Assembly: GCF_003634315.1 (NCBI RefSeq)
Contig: NZ_RBXL01000002.1
Location: 157,346-221,345, forward strand
Direction: 5' to 3'
DNA from: Thiocapsa rosea
GTDB taxonomy: Bacteria > Pseudomonadota > Gammaproteobacteria > Chromatiales > Chromatiaceae
DNA: 64,000 nucleotides
Each line of letters opens with the position of its first letter. Position 1 is the stretch's first letter. The position numbers were made by a program, and so were the translations under genes. The notes beneath the pieces were generated by a model. The model saw only the letters and a program-made list of their open reading frames with translations. It had not been told where the DNA came from and did not search any database. Positions 17,257 through 25,162 of this stretch are shown piece after piece.

Positions 17257-19992
17257 TCAGCCACTCCACCCCTGCCGCATCAGGTTGTCGAAATCCCTTC
17301 GTGCCAGCACGGCGGCGCAATCCCGCCAAGCGTCATCCGCCGGCTTGATGCTGTCGTTGTAGCGCAGGTCGAACCCCGTGGCCTGGCGGCGCTCCTCGAT
17401 GTAGCGATCCATATTCTCGCCCAAGGTCTCCAGATCCTTGATCCAGTCGTCCTTGATGGTGTCGGGCAGACCGCCGAAGAGGTCGTAGCGGTTGCGCATG
17501 CGCTCGGACAGACGGGCATAGACCGTCTCGTCGACCGTGCCCTGATGCACGAGATTGAGCATGTCCACGGTGGAGCGCGCCTGCCCGAAGCGCTTGATGC
17601 GCCCGATGCGCTGCTCCAAGCGGGTCGGATTCCAGGGGAGATCCACGTTGATCAGCGTGCCGAGGGTTTGCAGGTTCAGTCCCTCGCAGGCGGCGTCGGT
17701 GGCAACCATGATGCGGATGTCGTGATCGGCGACCATCCGTTTGAGCTCCTCGCGGACGATGCCGACCGCCTGGCCCTCGCGATAGAGTCGGCTGCGATCG
17801 GCCCCGGCATACAGCCCGATGGTCTCGGCCGGATGCTCGGCAGCCAGGGCGTCGGCGACCCAGCGGGCGGTATCGTAATACTGGCTGAAGATGATGCAGC
17901 CGAGATCCAGCCAGCCCTCCTCGTTGAGGTAGTAGCGGACGGCGCACAGCTTCGGATCATTGCCCATGCAGGCCAAGGCGGCGAGCAGCGATTCGAGCGC
18001 GGCACGCTCCGCGTCGGTCTGCACGGCCAGCTCCTCCTCGCCATCCTCGGTCTGCTCGATGACCGTGCGCCCCGCCAGGAGCTTGGTTGCGGTGTTGATC
18101 CCGGCCACGACGCTGGAGCAAACGCGTTGTTGCATCAGGTTCTTCATGAAGCCGCCGCCCTTGCCGCGTTTGGCCAGCACAGCGCCGAATTCCAGGGCCT
18201 CGGCGTAGGCCCGATCGAAATCCGGCGTGGTGCGCAAGGCGATGTCCTGGAACAGGGCGTTGAAGCGATGCGGATCCTTCACCAACCCCTGCTCCGGATG
18301 GACATTGACGGCGATCTTGTCCAGCAAGCCGCGCTCTTCGAGGGTCGTGCGTTTGCGCAGGACGACATGACGGACCAACGGATTCTCGCGCTGGAAGAAG
18401 CTCGCCCCGTCGATCACCCGATCCAGCTCGGTTTCCAGGTCGTCGCGCAACTCCGGGGGAAGATCGGTCAGCGCGCCGGCCAGGTGCTCGTTCGCGCGCA
18501 GTCCGAGGTCTTCGCGCAGGTTGTGGAACAGGCGCCGGGCGTTGGGCTCGTTGGTTGAATCGCGGGTCGGCAGCGGCGAGCGCAGCAACTGCCAGCCGTA
18601 GTCGATGTCCTCGACCCGCTGCGCGCCGCCGAGCAGCGGCAACACCCGTTCCGGGTAGTGCCAATCGGACAGCGCATGTCCGAGCACGAAGCCCTGACTG
18701 CCCCGGTGCAGCACGCGCACCAGGTCCCACAGATCCTCGGCCTTGGTCTGGATCGGGGTCGCGGTGCCGAGCAACAGATGATCGGTGCGATCGGCGATGG
18801 CGTGCATGAAGGCAAGCAGCGCGTTGGGCTCGCCGGCGTCCGCGCCGTAGCCCTGGCGCGAGCGCGCCTTATGGGCCTCGTCGAGGATCACCAACGTGTA
18901 GCCGATCCCGACCAGGATCGCCTTCTCGCGCGAGGGCTGCACCATCAGCCCGGTGGAGACGATGCCGATGCGCAGCGGACAGCGGGCGATGTGCTCCGGG
19001 CCGTTCGGGGAGATCGCCCGCGCCTCGGTGTCGAGCCAGACCTTGCGCATGGAGTGCCACCGGGCGCAGGGGATGCCGAGCTTGTCGATCATCTCGGTCT
19101 GCCACTGCTCGCAGAGCGTAGCGGGGGCGAAGATCACGATCGGCTTGCGACGTCGACGCGTCTTCTCGGCAAGCAGACACAACGTCAGGGCGGCGGTACC
19201 GAGCGACAGTGTCTTGCCCAGACCCACCTCGTCGGCCAACAACAGCCGGACCTGGCCGTGGTCGTTGGAGTGCCGCAGGCATTCGGTCACGAAACCCTGC
19301 TGCCAGGGTTGCAGCGACATGCCCTCGCGGTACAGCGGGGACTCGATCAGCGCCGCCGGGGCGAGGGTCTCCTCGGTCGTGATCTCGCCGAGTTCGACCT
19401 CGAAGCGTCGCCCGCGCCGGCGAACCTCCCGGCACACCGCCTCGGGCAGTGGTTTCGCCGCGTTCCACAGGTGCTCGAACTCGGCCTCGATCCAGGCCAC
19501 GCCCTCGGGCGAATCGTCCTCCCAGAGGATCTCGTAGTGCTGCTGCCAACCGTGTCGGGTCTCGTTCATCGAGCCGATGAAGCCGACCTTGCGTCCGTCG
19601 GCCCGCTCGATCACGCCGGCCTTGCCGTGCAGAAAGCCGCAGAGGCTGTCGGGTGCAACCCGGATCACCTGGCCGCGCCGGGCCAGAAAGGCATCGAGAC
19701 GCCGATAACGCTCGCGGTTGAGCAGCGATTCGGCCTCGATCGAGCGCTCGTTCCAGCGTCCCAGCATGCGCGCCTCGCGCAGTTGCGCGACCTTCAGATC
19801 CTCGGGCGAGAGATCGACGTTGCAGACGATGCGCACGTCCGCCACCGACTCCAGCCATTCGTGGGCGATCTCGAACAGGGAACTGGTGAAGTAGCCGGCG
19901 ATGCGCCGGTAACTGCGGGCACCTTGGAGCTGGTCGGCAAGAAAGCCTTGGTCCAGCGGCGTGGTGCGGGAAGAGAAGCGGCGGATGGTCAA
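17257..19992 (-). CDS. PLD-SNF2 helicase of DUF499/DUF1156 defence operon
   Basis: The 911-residue protein is a fusion. The N-terminal phospholipase-D-like domain has SYRRIAGYFTSSLFEIAHEW, then HGKAGVIERADGRKVGFIGS (one H-x-K half, near residue 130). The SNF2/RapA-type SF2 helicase has Walker A ADEVGLGKTLSLG near residue 250, LDEAHKARS near 370, GTATPIQTK, and RLEQRIGRIKRFGQ near 800. It presumably translocates on or remodels DNA in antiphage defence. TTG at 19992 overlaps the vapC stop (TTGA). The second, decayed copy at 43.6 kb begins at the equivalent position, which supports this start. It is the last gene of the operon. Confidence 0.88.
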   Translation of the reverse strand: MTIRRFSSRTTPLDQGFLADQLQGARSYRRIAGYFTSSLFEIAHEWLESVADVRIVCNVDLSPEDLKVAQLREARMLGRWNERSIEAESLLNRERYRRLDAFLARRGQVIRVAPDSLCGFLHGKAGVIERADGRKVGFIGSMNETRHGWQQHYEILWEDDSPEGVAWIEAEFEHLWNAAKPLPEAVCREVRRRGRRFEVELGEITTEETLAPAALIESPLYREGMSLQPWQQGFVTECLRHSNDHGQVRLLLADEVGLGKTLSLGTAALTLCLLAEKTRRRRKPIVIFAPATLCEQWQTEMIDKLGIPCARWHSMRKVWLDTEARAISPNGPEHIARCPLRIGIVSTGLMVQPSREKAILVGIGYTLVILDEAHKARSRQGYGADAGEPNALLAFMHAIADRTDHLLLGTATPIQTKAEDLWDLVRVLHRGSQGFVLGHALSDWHYPERVLPLLGGAQRVEDIDYGWQLLRSPLPTRDSTNEPNARRLFHNLREDLGLRANEHLAGALTDLPPELRDDLETELDRVIDGASFFQRENPLVRHVVLRKRTTLEERGLLDKIAVNVHPEQGLVKDPHRFNALFQDIALRTTPDFDRAYAEALEFGAVLAKRGKGGGFMKNLMQQRVCSSVVAGINTATKLLAGRTVIEQTEDGEEELAVQTDAERAALESLLAALACMGNDPKLCAVRYYLNEEGWLDLGCIIFSQYYDTARWVADALAAEHPAETIGLYAGADRSRLYREGQAVGIVREELKRMVADHDIRIMVATDAACEGLNLQTLGTLINVDLPWNPTRLEQRIGRIKRFGQARSTVDMLNLVHQGTVDETVYARLSERMRNRYDLFGGLPDTIKDDWIKDLETLGENMDRYIEERRQATGFDLRYNDSIKPADDAWRDCAAVLARRDFDNLMRQGWSG

Positions 19993-20414
19993 GGCGATGC
20001 GGCGTCGGAGAACGGATTCAGCAGCAACACCCCGCTGCGCTCGACATCCCGTACATTTCGCGTCACCAAGGTCAATCCGAACTCCTGCGCGGTGGCAGCC
20101 AACAGGCCATCGATCACCGGCAGGGCGTCCGGGACATTGTTGCGACCCCAACGCTCCGCCACTTCGGTTGAAACGGACAGGATGCGATCGGCAAAGCCTT
20201 CTTTGACCGAGGCAAGCCGTTGTTCCAATCGCGCGGCTTGAACGGGATCACGGCGACGCAGGCGATCGATGCCTTGGCGCACTTCGCCGAGCACCAACAC
20301 CGAGAGATAGAGCTCGCGTGGATCCGCCGCCTCGTACCAGGCGCGCACGCCCGGATCGGCACGGTCGCCCTTCTGCACTTCCGACAGGATATTGGTATCG
20401 ATCAGGAAGCCCAT
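19989..20414 (-). CDS. vapC: VapC-family PIN-domain toxin
   Basis: The 141-residue PIN domain has MGFLIDTNILSE (first Asp), LSVLVLGEVRQG (Glu), NVPDALPVIDGLLAATAQ (Asp) and LTLVTRNVRDVE. VapC toxins are ribonucleases. It overlaps its antitoxin upstream by 13 bp and the helicase start downstream by 4 bp. It is therefore embedded in the defence operon between the methyltransferase and helicase. Confidence 0.9.
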   Translation of the reverse strand: MGFLIDTNILSEVQKGDRADPGVRAWYEAADPRELYLSVLVLGEVRQGIDRLRRRDPVQAARLEQRLASVKEGFADRILSVSTEVAERWGRNNVPDALPVIDGLLAATAQEFGLTLVTRNVRDVERSGVLLLNPFSDAASP

Positions 20415-20635
20415 TCCGGATCACCTCGACCGAAGTCCCGAGCGCGGTGCAGATCCTCGGCGGTGAGACCCTCCGTCAAGCCCGCCAACAGGCCCTTCAG
20501 ATCGCCGCCGTCATTGGCGGAGCGAGGTGGATCATCCATCAGCAACAGCACGCGCAGATGGGTACCGTCCGGTATGGTCTCCGGCAGACGGATCGTATGG
20601 TGTTCGACGGTTGCTTCAAGCTCGATTGCGTGCAT
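20402..20635 (-). CDS. vapB: VapB-type antitoxin
   Basis: The 77-residue protein starts MHAIELEATVEHHTIRLPE with the β-strand-rich N-terminus (..IRLPETIPDGTHLRVLLL) of AbrB/DUF104-like antitoxins and an acidic tail. Its start lies 31 bp after the methyltransferase stop, and its 3' end overlaps vapC, so it is translated as part of the defence operon. Confidence 0.8.
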   Translation of the reverse strand: MHAIELEATVEHHTIRLPETIPDGTHLRVLLLMDDPPRSANDGGDLKGLLAGLTEGLTAEDLHRARDFGRGDPEWAS

Positions 20636-20666
20636 TCGCGTCCTCCGGGCGGGTAGTGAGCGGCGT

Positions 20667-23600
20667 CTACTGCAACCGCTGATTGCGCATCCGACTGGCG
20701 ATCGCCTCCGCGGCGCGGCGGATCTCGGGTCCGCGGGCCTTGGCGGCGATGAAGGCGGTCATGTCGATCAGCAGCGGGCGGCGGTGCAGATAGTCCGGGA
20801 TCGCGTCGCGCAGGTTGGCCATGACGACCTCGGGGTCCTTGTCGGCCAGGAACTCCTGGATGGCGATGAACACGGCCGCGAGCGGGGTGGCGCCGAGTTC
20901 GGTGCGGTCGGTGAGATCGCGCGGCTTGAGCTCGGTGACCGATTTCAGCCGCGCCGCGTTCGGTTTGGTGCTCGCCATCACCGCCGCATAGTCGTCGACC
21001 CGAAACGCCTTGGCGAAGTTCTGGTAGTTGTCGAGCTTGGACGCCCCGGTGGTCTCCATGTCGAGCATGCGCAGATAGAAGCGCTGGATGCCGCCGATCG
21101 CCTGCCAGGTCTCGCGGTCGAGTCCTTCGGGAACGAGCAAACCGTTGGCGGTCTCGGCCGCCTGCTCGACGATCTCGTCGACCACCGTGGTCTCGCCCTT
21201 GCGGCGCGGACGCAGAGCAAAGGCGGTCACGTCCTCGCCGCCGAGACTGGTGTAGCCGGTCAAGACCTTGAGCGCCGCCGCGTAGCCGGCCATCTGCAGG
21301 TCCGAGTCGTTGAAGACCGGCGCGCCCATGCGGGCCTCGGTCTCGGTGTTGAGATGCAGCATCTGTTTGATCTGGGCATCGACCTCGCGCTTCACCTCGG
21401 GGAGGATGCGCTGCTTGAAACCGGGGCGCTCGCCGGCGGGGCGCTTGCGCAGCATCAGGATCACGGTGCCCTGGACGTAGCCTCCTTTCTTGAGCTCCGA
21501 GGTCGTCTCGGTGGCGATATACCAGGCCCCGACCACTTGCAGACCCGCGGCCCAGAAGATGCTCACCATGTCGGACCAGACGCCGGTGTCCTGGTGGGTG
21601 AACATGACGCATTGCATGCCGTTGACCGGCATGTGTTCGGTCATGGCCTTGTAGGCGTCGACCATGCCGCGGCGGAAGTCGTCGCCCGAACCCTTGATGG
21701 CGAGGTCGCGACGGGAGTCCCAGGTCCATTCATCGAAGGGCGGCGGCGGGTTCTTGCGGAGCCAGGCGATGAAGTATTCGGTGATTTCGTGGTACATCAC
21801 CGCATTGGCATAAGGGGGATCTGTTACCCAAATATCACTTTCAGCCGCAAGAGCAAGCACGGGACTACACAAAACAATCGAACGTGTTTCTAAAGGAAAC
21901 AAAGGAATTTCTAGCCGAACGTAGGATTTCAAATCCATGAAACCCCGAGAACCCCAATTATAAATAGTGTTAAGCGCCTGGTTTGAGAAAGTATTCTGCA
22001 GCCCTCCTTTCCTTCCATCATTGTGCCATGAACATAATTTGGACTGCAAATTCAGGATTCCACCCAATCCCACCCATAGATTCTCACTATAGCCCAGCCT
22101 CATCATATAACTCACCATCAAAATCTGGCGGCTATTAAATAAATGATGCCAGTATGACCAACCCCTTGCAACAACGAGATCTCGCCCCTGATAGCGCGGA
22201 GCACCGCCAATTTCGAGCGGCATATCCGGCACCAATCCCTCATCCTGCCAGCGCGCGAGGTTCTGGGCGACGATTGATTCAACCTGTCGCTCGCGTTCCA
22301 GATCCTCCTCGTTTACCGCGGCAAAGAACGTCGTCGAACGAGGCACGTCCCACGTTTCGCGCGTGATCCACTGGATGCAGTAAAGCCGCTCCTGAAAGAT
22401 GTCGTCCGAGCGGGGCTTGAAGTCGTACTTCTCCCAGCTGCGAAGCTTGTTTGCGATATTGCCGTCAGCATCGCGATAGTCACCGCGAAGTGTCTTGATG
22501 GGCGTCCGATAGGTCTTCCCATCAAGCTCATAAACAAGATTTCCTTCACGCACCGTGCCCTGCTCAGCGGCCGTTACCTCGGCAGCCGAAACACCGGTTA
22601 GAATTTCAATATCAAATCGCTGGTTGGAGAAGTTCGGAACCAGCTTGGCAATAACGCCTCGAATCCTCGAAACCACCCAGCTCGGCGCCATCGGTACCAT
22701 CCAGCCGGTCTCCGGGCAGCGGGTCTCAAGGCAGTACAGATAGGCCTTGGCCCGATTGCCCTGGCTGTCGTGCTCGATGCCCAGCGCCGTGATCTCCCGA
22801 TCGACCGCCTCGGCGATCTCGCGTTGAGCCTGGTCAATCTCTGCGCGCTTCTCGGGCGACGCTCCGATGATATTGAGCGCCCCCCAGGTCAGCATGCAGG
22901 CGATGGGGTTGAGGTCCGAGGCATAGACATCGCAGCCCAACCGGGCGGCCTCGAAGGGGATGGAACCCCCGCCGCAGAAGGTGTCGCCCACCTTCGGACG
23001 ATGACCGAAGCGCAGGATGCCGAGCTGCTCGACCAGCTCCTGATGCGAGCGAGCCTCGATCCCGAAGCGACCCAGATGGGCGTTCACCGCCGGCCAGATC
23101 GGCGCGTAGAGAGCCGCCTGGTCCAGCTCCTCCGGACGCTTGCAGAGCCCGGCGCGCTCCTCGTAGGTGGCGAAGGTCGCGAGTGTGCGGGCCAGTAGCT
23201 CCAGCTTCTCGGCCGGGTCGATATCGCGTCGCCAACGCAGGGCGAGACCTGGGTAGTCGTCCGGATCGAACGGGAACCGGATGCCCTCGATCTCCTGCGC
23301 GTCCGCGACATTGCCTTTGAAGACAGTGCTGAAGTGGCGCCAGGGATTCTCCAAGGTGATCCGTCGCGCGACGTCGGCCGGGGCAAGTCTGGGCTCGCGC
23401 CGGGCGAGTCCGGCGGTGTCGAAGGCCATCAGCTGCTCGAAGATCTCCAGGTCCTGCTCGGGATCATCCGTCTGGGGCAACAGGCTGCCGAGCAGGATGG
23501 CCCTCACCAGGATGAGCGGCTTGCGACCCTTCCAGTAGGAGCCGAGCGCGGTCAGCGTCTGCCCTGCGCCGGCCTTGCGCTCGCGCTGGGCCTCGAACGA

Positions 23601-23711
23601 GATCTTCTGTGCCGGAAAGACCGCCTCGATCAGCGCCGGGGCGTCCCTCAATGCGAAAGGCTCAAGCCGGGCGTCTCCACCTGCCGTATCCGTGAGTGTT
23701 TCAACCATCAT
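20667..23711 (-). CDS. DUF1156 adenine-specific DNA methyltransferase
   Basis: The 1014-residue protein has an N-terminal DUF1156 domain (ALIEAVFPAQKISFEAQRER..SYWKGRKPLILVRAILLGS). SAM-binding motif I is DTFCGGGSIPFEAARLG near residue 240 and the amino-methylase motif DPPYANAVMYHEIT lies near 630, giving an N6-adenine or N4-cytosine enzyme. It presumably marks host DNA in the DUF499/DUF3780 system. Nucleotides about 21800-22640 (residues about 357-637, holding the region before DPPY) are visibly AT-richer: two sampled 60-base lines gave 43% and 48% GC against 67% in a line further upstream. This suggests an exchanged recognition region. ATG start at 23711 or the next codon. Confidence 0.88.
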   Translation of the reverse strand: MMVETLTDTAGGDARLEPFALRDAPALIEAVFPAQKISFEAQRERKAGAGQTLTALGSYWKGRKPLILVRAILLGSLLPQTDDPEQDLEIFEQLMAFDTAGLARREPRLAPADVARRITLENPWRHFSTVFKGNVADAQEIEGIRFPFDPDDYPGLALRWRRDIDPAEKLELLARTLATFATYEERAGLCKRPEELDQAALYAPIWPAVNAHLGRFGIEARSHQELVEQLGILRFGHRPKVGDTFCGGGSIPFEAARLGCDVYASDLNPIACMLTWGALNIIGASPEKRAEIDQAQREIAEAVDREITALGIEHDSQGNRAKAYLYCLETRCPETGWMVPMAPSWVVSRIRGVIAKLVPNFSNQRFDIEILTGVSAAEVTAAEQGTVREGNLVYELDGKTYRTPIKTLRGDYRDADGNIANKLRSWEKYDFKPRSDDIFQERLYCIQWITRETWDVPRSTTFFAAVNEEDLERERQVESIVAQNLARWQDEGLVPDMPLEIGGAPRYQGRDLVVARGWSYWHHLFNSRQILMVSYMMRLGYSENLWVGLGGILNLQSKLCSWHNDGRKGGLQNTFSNQALNTIYNWGSRGFMDLKSYVRLEIPLFPLETRSIVLCSPVLALAAESDIWVTDPPYANAVMYHEITEYFIAWLRKNPPPPFDEWTWDSRRDLAIKGSGDDFRRGMVDAYKAMTEHMPVNGMQCVMFTHQDTGVWSDMVSIFWAAGLQVVGAWYIATETTSELKKGGYVQGTVILMLRKRPAGERPGFKQRILPEVKREVDAQIKQMLHLNTETEARMGAPVFNDSDLQMAGYAAALKVLTGYTSLGGEDVTAFALRPRRKGETTVVDEIVEQAAETANGLLVPEGLDRETWQAIGGIQRFYLRMLDMETTGASKLDNYQNFAKAFRVDDYAAVMASTKPNAARLKSVTELKPRDLTDRTELGATPLAAVFIAIQEFLADKDPEVVMANLRDAIPDYLHRRPLLIDMTAFIAAKARGPEIRRAAEAIASRMRNQRLQ

Positions 23712-23748
23712 CGCGCTGCGAATCCAAAGGTCCGACGGGTTTTTTTGA

Positions 23749-24150
23749 TCATGGTGTCCGGATGATCCAGTCTTCGAGCCTCAAACCCTCGAACCGCGCG
23801 TAGTGCCGGGTATTGCCGGTCACCAGGGTGGCCCCGTGCGCAAGGGCGATGGCGGCGATCATCAGGTCCGCATCGGCGACCGTCGTGCCCGCCGCGCGCA
23901 GGCGCGCCTTGTGCTGTCCGAAGAGCAACGCCGCGGGCAGCGTGAAATCGAGGATCGGCAAGGTCGACAGGAATTCGGTCACCAGGGTTTGGTTCGGCTC
24001 CGGTGCGCGTGAATTGGCGGCTCCGTAGGCCAGCTCGCAGGCGGTGATCCAGGTCGTCGCCACCCGATCGAGGGTGGACCGGCGCCGCTGCAAAACCTGC
24101 GCGTTGCCGCGCAGGATCTCGATGCAGACATCCGTATCCAACAGCTTCAC
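23749..24150 (-). CDS. vapC: PIN-domain toxin (VapC-like), second in operon
   Basis: The 133-residue PIN protein has MKLLDTDVCIEILRG (Asp), TWITACELAYGA (Glu), TVADADLMIAAIALAHG (Asp pair) and LVTGNTRHY. It is a probable ribonuclease. ATG at 24150 overlaps the stop of its antitoxin. It lies between the DUF3780 gene and the methyltransferase and is co-oriented with the operon. Confidence 0.9.
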   Translation of the reverse strand: MKLLDTDVCIEILRGNAQVLQRRRSTLDRVATTWITACELAYGAANSRAPEPNQTLVTEFLSTLPILDFTLPAALLFGQHKARLRAAGTTVADADLMIAAIALAHGATLVTGNTRHYARFEGLRLEDWIIRTP

Positions 24151-24431
24151 AGCGTGTGCTCGCGACCCAGCGTGCGGGAGAGGTAGATGTCCGCGATCAA
24201 ATCATCGGTGTCACGTTCGCTGCCCTCCCAGCGTCCGCTCAGCGCCTCCCAGGCTCCGAGCTGGGCGTCGCTCTCCTGGCGAAGCCGACTCGCGGGATCG
24301 GCCGTCGATTCAAGTGCCTGCTCGAGCAGCCAGATGGCTTCGCGGTTGAGGCTGCGTTGATCTTGGGTTGCCCGGCTGCGCAGGCGCTCCATCAAGGGGA
24401 TGGGGATGTCTTTCAACGTGAGTGAAGGCAT
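24147..24431 (-). CDS. Arc/FitA-type RHH antitoxin
   Basis: The 94-residue protein begins MPSLTLKDIPIPLMERLRSR and continues RSLNREAIWLLEQAL, a ribbon-helix-helix of the FitA/VapB type that pairs with PIN toxins, followed by an acidic C-terminal part. ATG at 24431 starts the fold; longer frames upstream run antisense to or out of frame with the DUF3780 gene. It overlaps the toxin start by 4 bp. Confidence 0.85.
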   Translation of the reverse strand: MPSLTLKDIPIPLMERLRSRATQDQRSLNREAIWLLEQALESTADPASRLRQESDAQLGAWEALSGRWEGSERDTDDLIADIYLSRTLGREHTL

Positions 24432-24529
24432 GGAACGGGTGTTGTCGACGATCTGAGATGCAACCATTTTGGTTGCGGCTCGGGCGAACGTCAATCCGCG
24501 GCACGCGGTTCGGATCGGCCCTCGCCCGA

Positions 24530-25162
24530 TCAGTCGTGGAAGAGCGGCAGCGTTCCATGCTCTTGCGGTCCGGCCTGCTCCGGGAGCATCCGGGTCTTCA
24601 ACTGGGCATTCTGGGCGACATCCCCCAAGGCGAAACGCAGCGCGACGCGCCATCCCTTCTCCGCATCCTGTGGGCCGCCGGTCGCGACCGCGGTCATCCC
24701 GAACAACCACCAGCGTTCCTCGGGGCGCAGTGCGAGCCAGTTGCGCACCGCCACCCGGATCTTCTCGGGATCCAGACGCTCGACCGCCCAGGCCAGAATG
24801 CACAGCTCCTTGCCGAGCAGCCGGTCGACCGGGGTCTCGCCGACCTTCCAGGTTCCGCCGGCGAGGTTGTGCTCCGCGAGCCGGGCATTGAAGGCGCGCT
24901 GCACCTCGGCACGGATCGCGCTCCAGCGCGCACGCTCCAGGAGCACACGGTCGATGACCTGCTCGCGCGCACTCTCCGAGCCCATACCGAGGTGCTCGCG
25001 AATCAGGATCGGCGCGGTATTGCCGCGGGGAATCGCGACCACGAAATGATGCGGGTCGGAGGTCGCCGGCACACCGAAGCCGCGGGTGGGATGGGCGTAG
25101 GCGGCGCGCTTGGCGGGTGCCTTCGGTGGGCTCGACACGGTCTTGGGGAGGCCGGCGTTCAT
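24530..25162 (-). CDS. DUF3780 antiphage-associated protein
   Basis: The 210-residue protein matches the DUF3780 family by its place in the operon and by segments such as HPTRGFGVPATSDPHHFVV, WSAIRAEVQRAFNARL and ALRPEERWWLFGMTAVATGG. The family is found with DUF499 ATPases and DUF1156 methyltransferases in defence loci; its biochemical role is unknown. ATG at 25162 overlaps the DUF499 stop (ATGA), giving translational coupling. The basic proline-rich N-terminus (KTVSSPPKAPAKRAAYAHPT) is probably flexible. Confidence 0.82.
   Translation of the reverse strand: MNAGLPKTVSSPPKAPAKRAAYAHPTRGFGVPATSDPHHFVVAIPRGNTAPILIREHLGMGSESAREQVIDRVLLERARWSAIRAEVQRAFNARLAEHNLAGGTWKVGETPVDRLLGKELCILAWAVERLDPEKIRVAVRNWLALRPEERWWLFGMTAVATGGPQDAEKGWRVALRFALGDVAQNAQLKTRMLPEQAGPQEHGTLPLFHD

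Noticed and set aside
18658..20241. 527-codon rightward frame opposite the helicase
   Set aside because: Antisense shadow; the leftward frame has clear helicase motifs.
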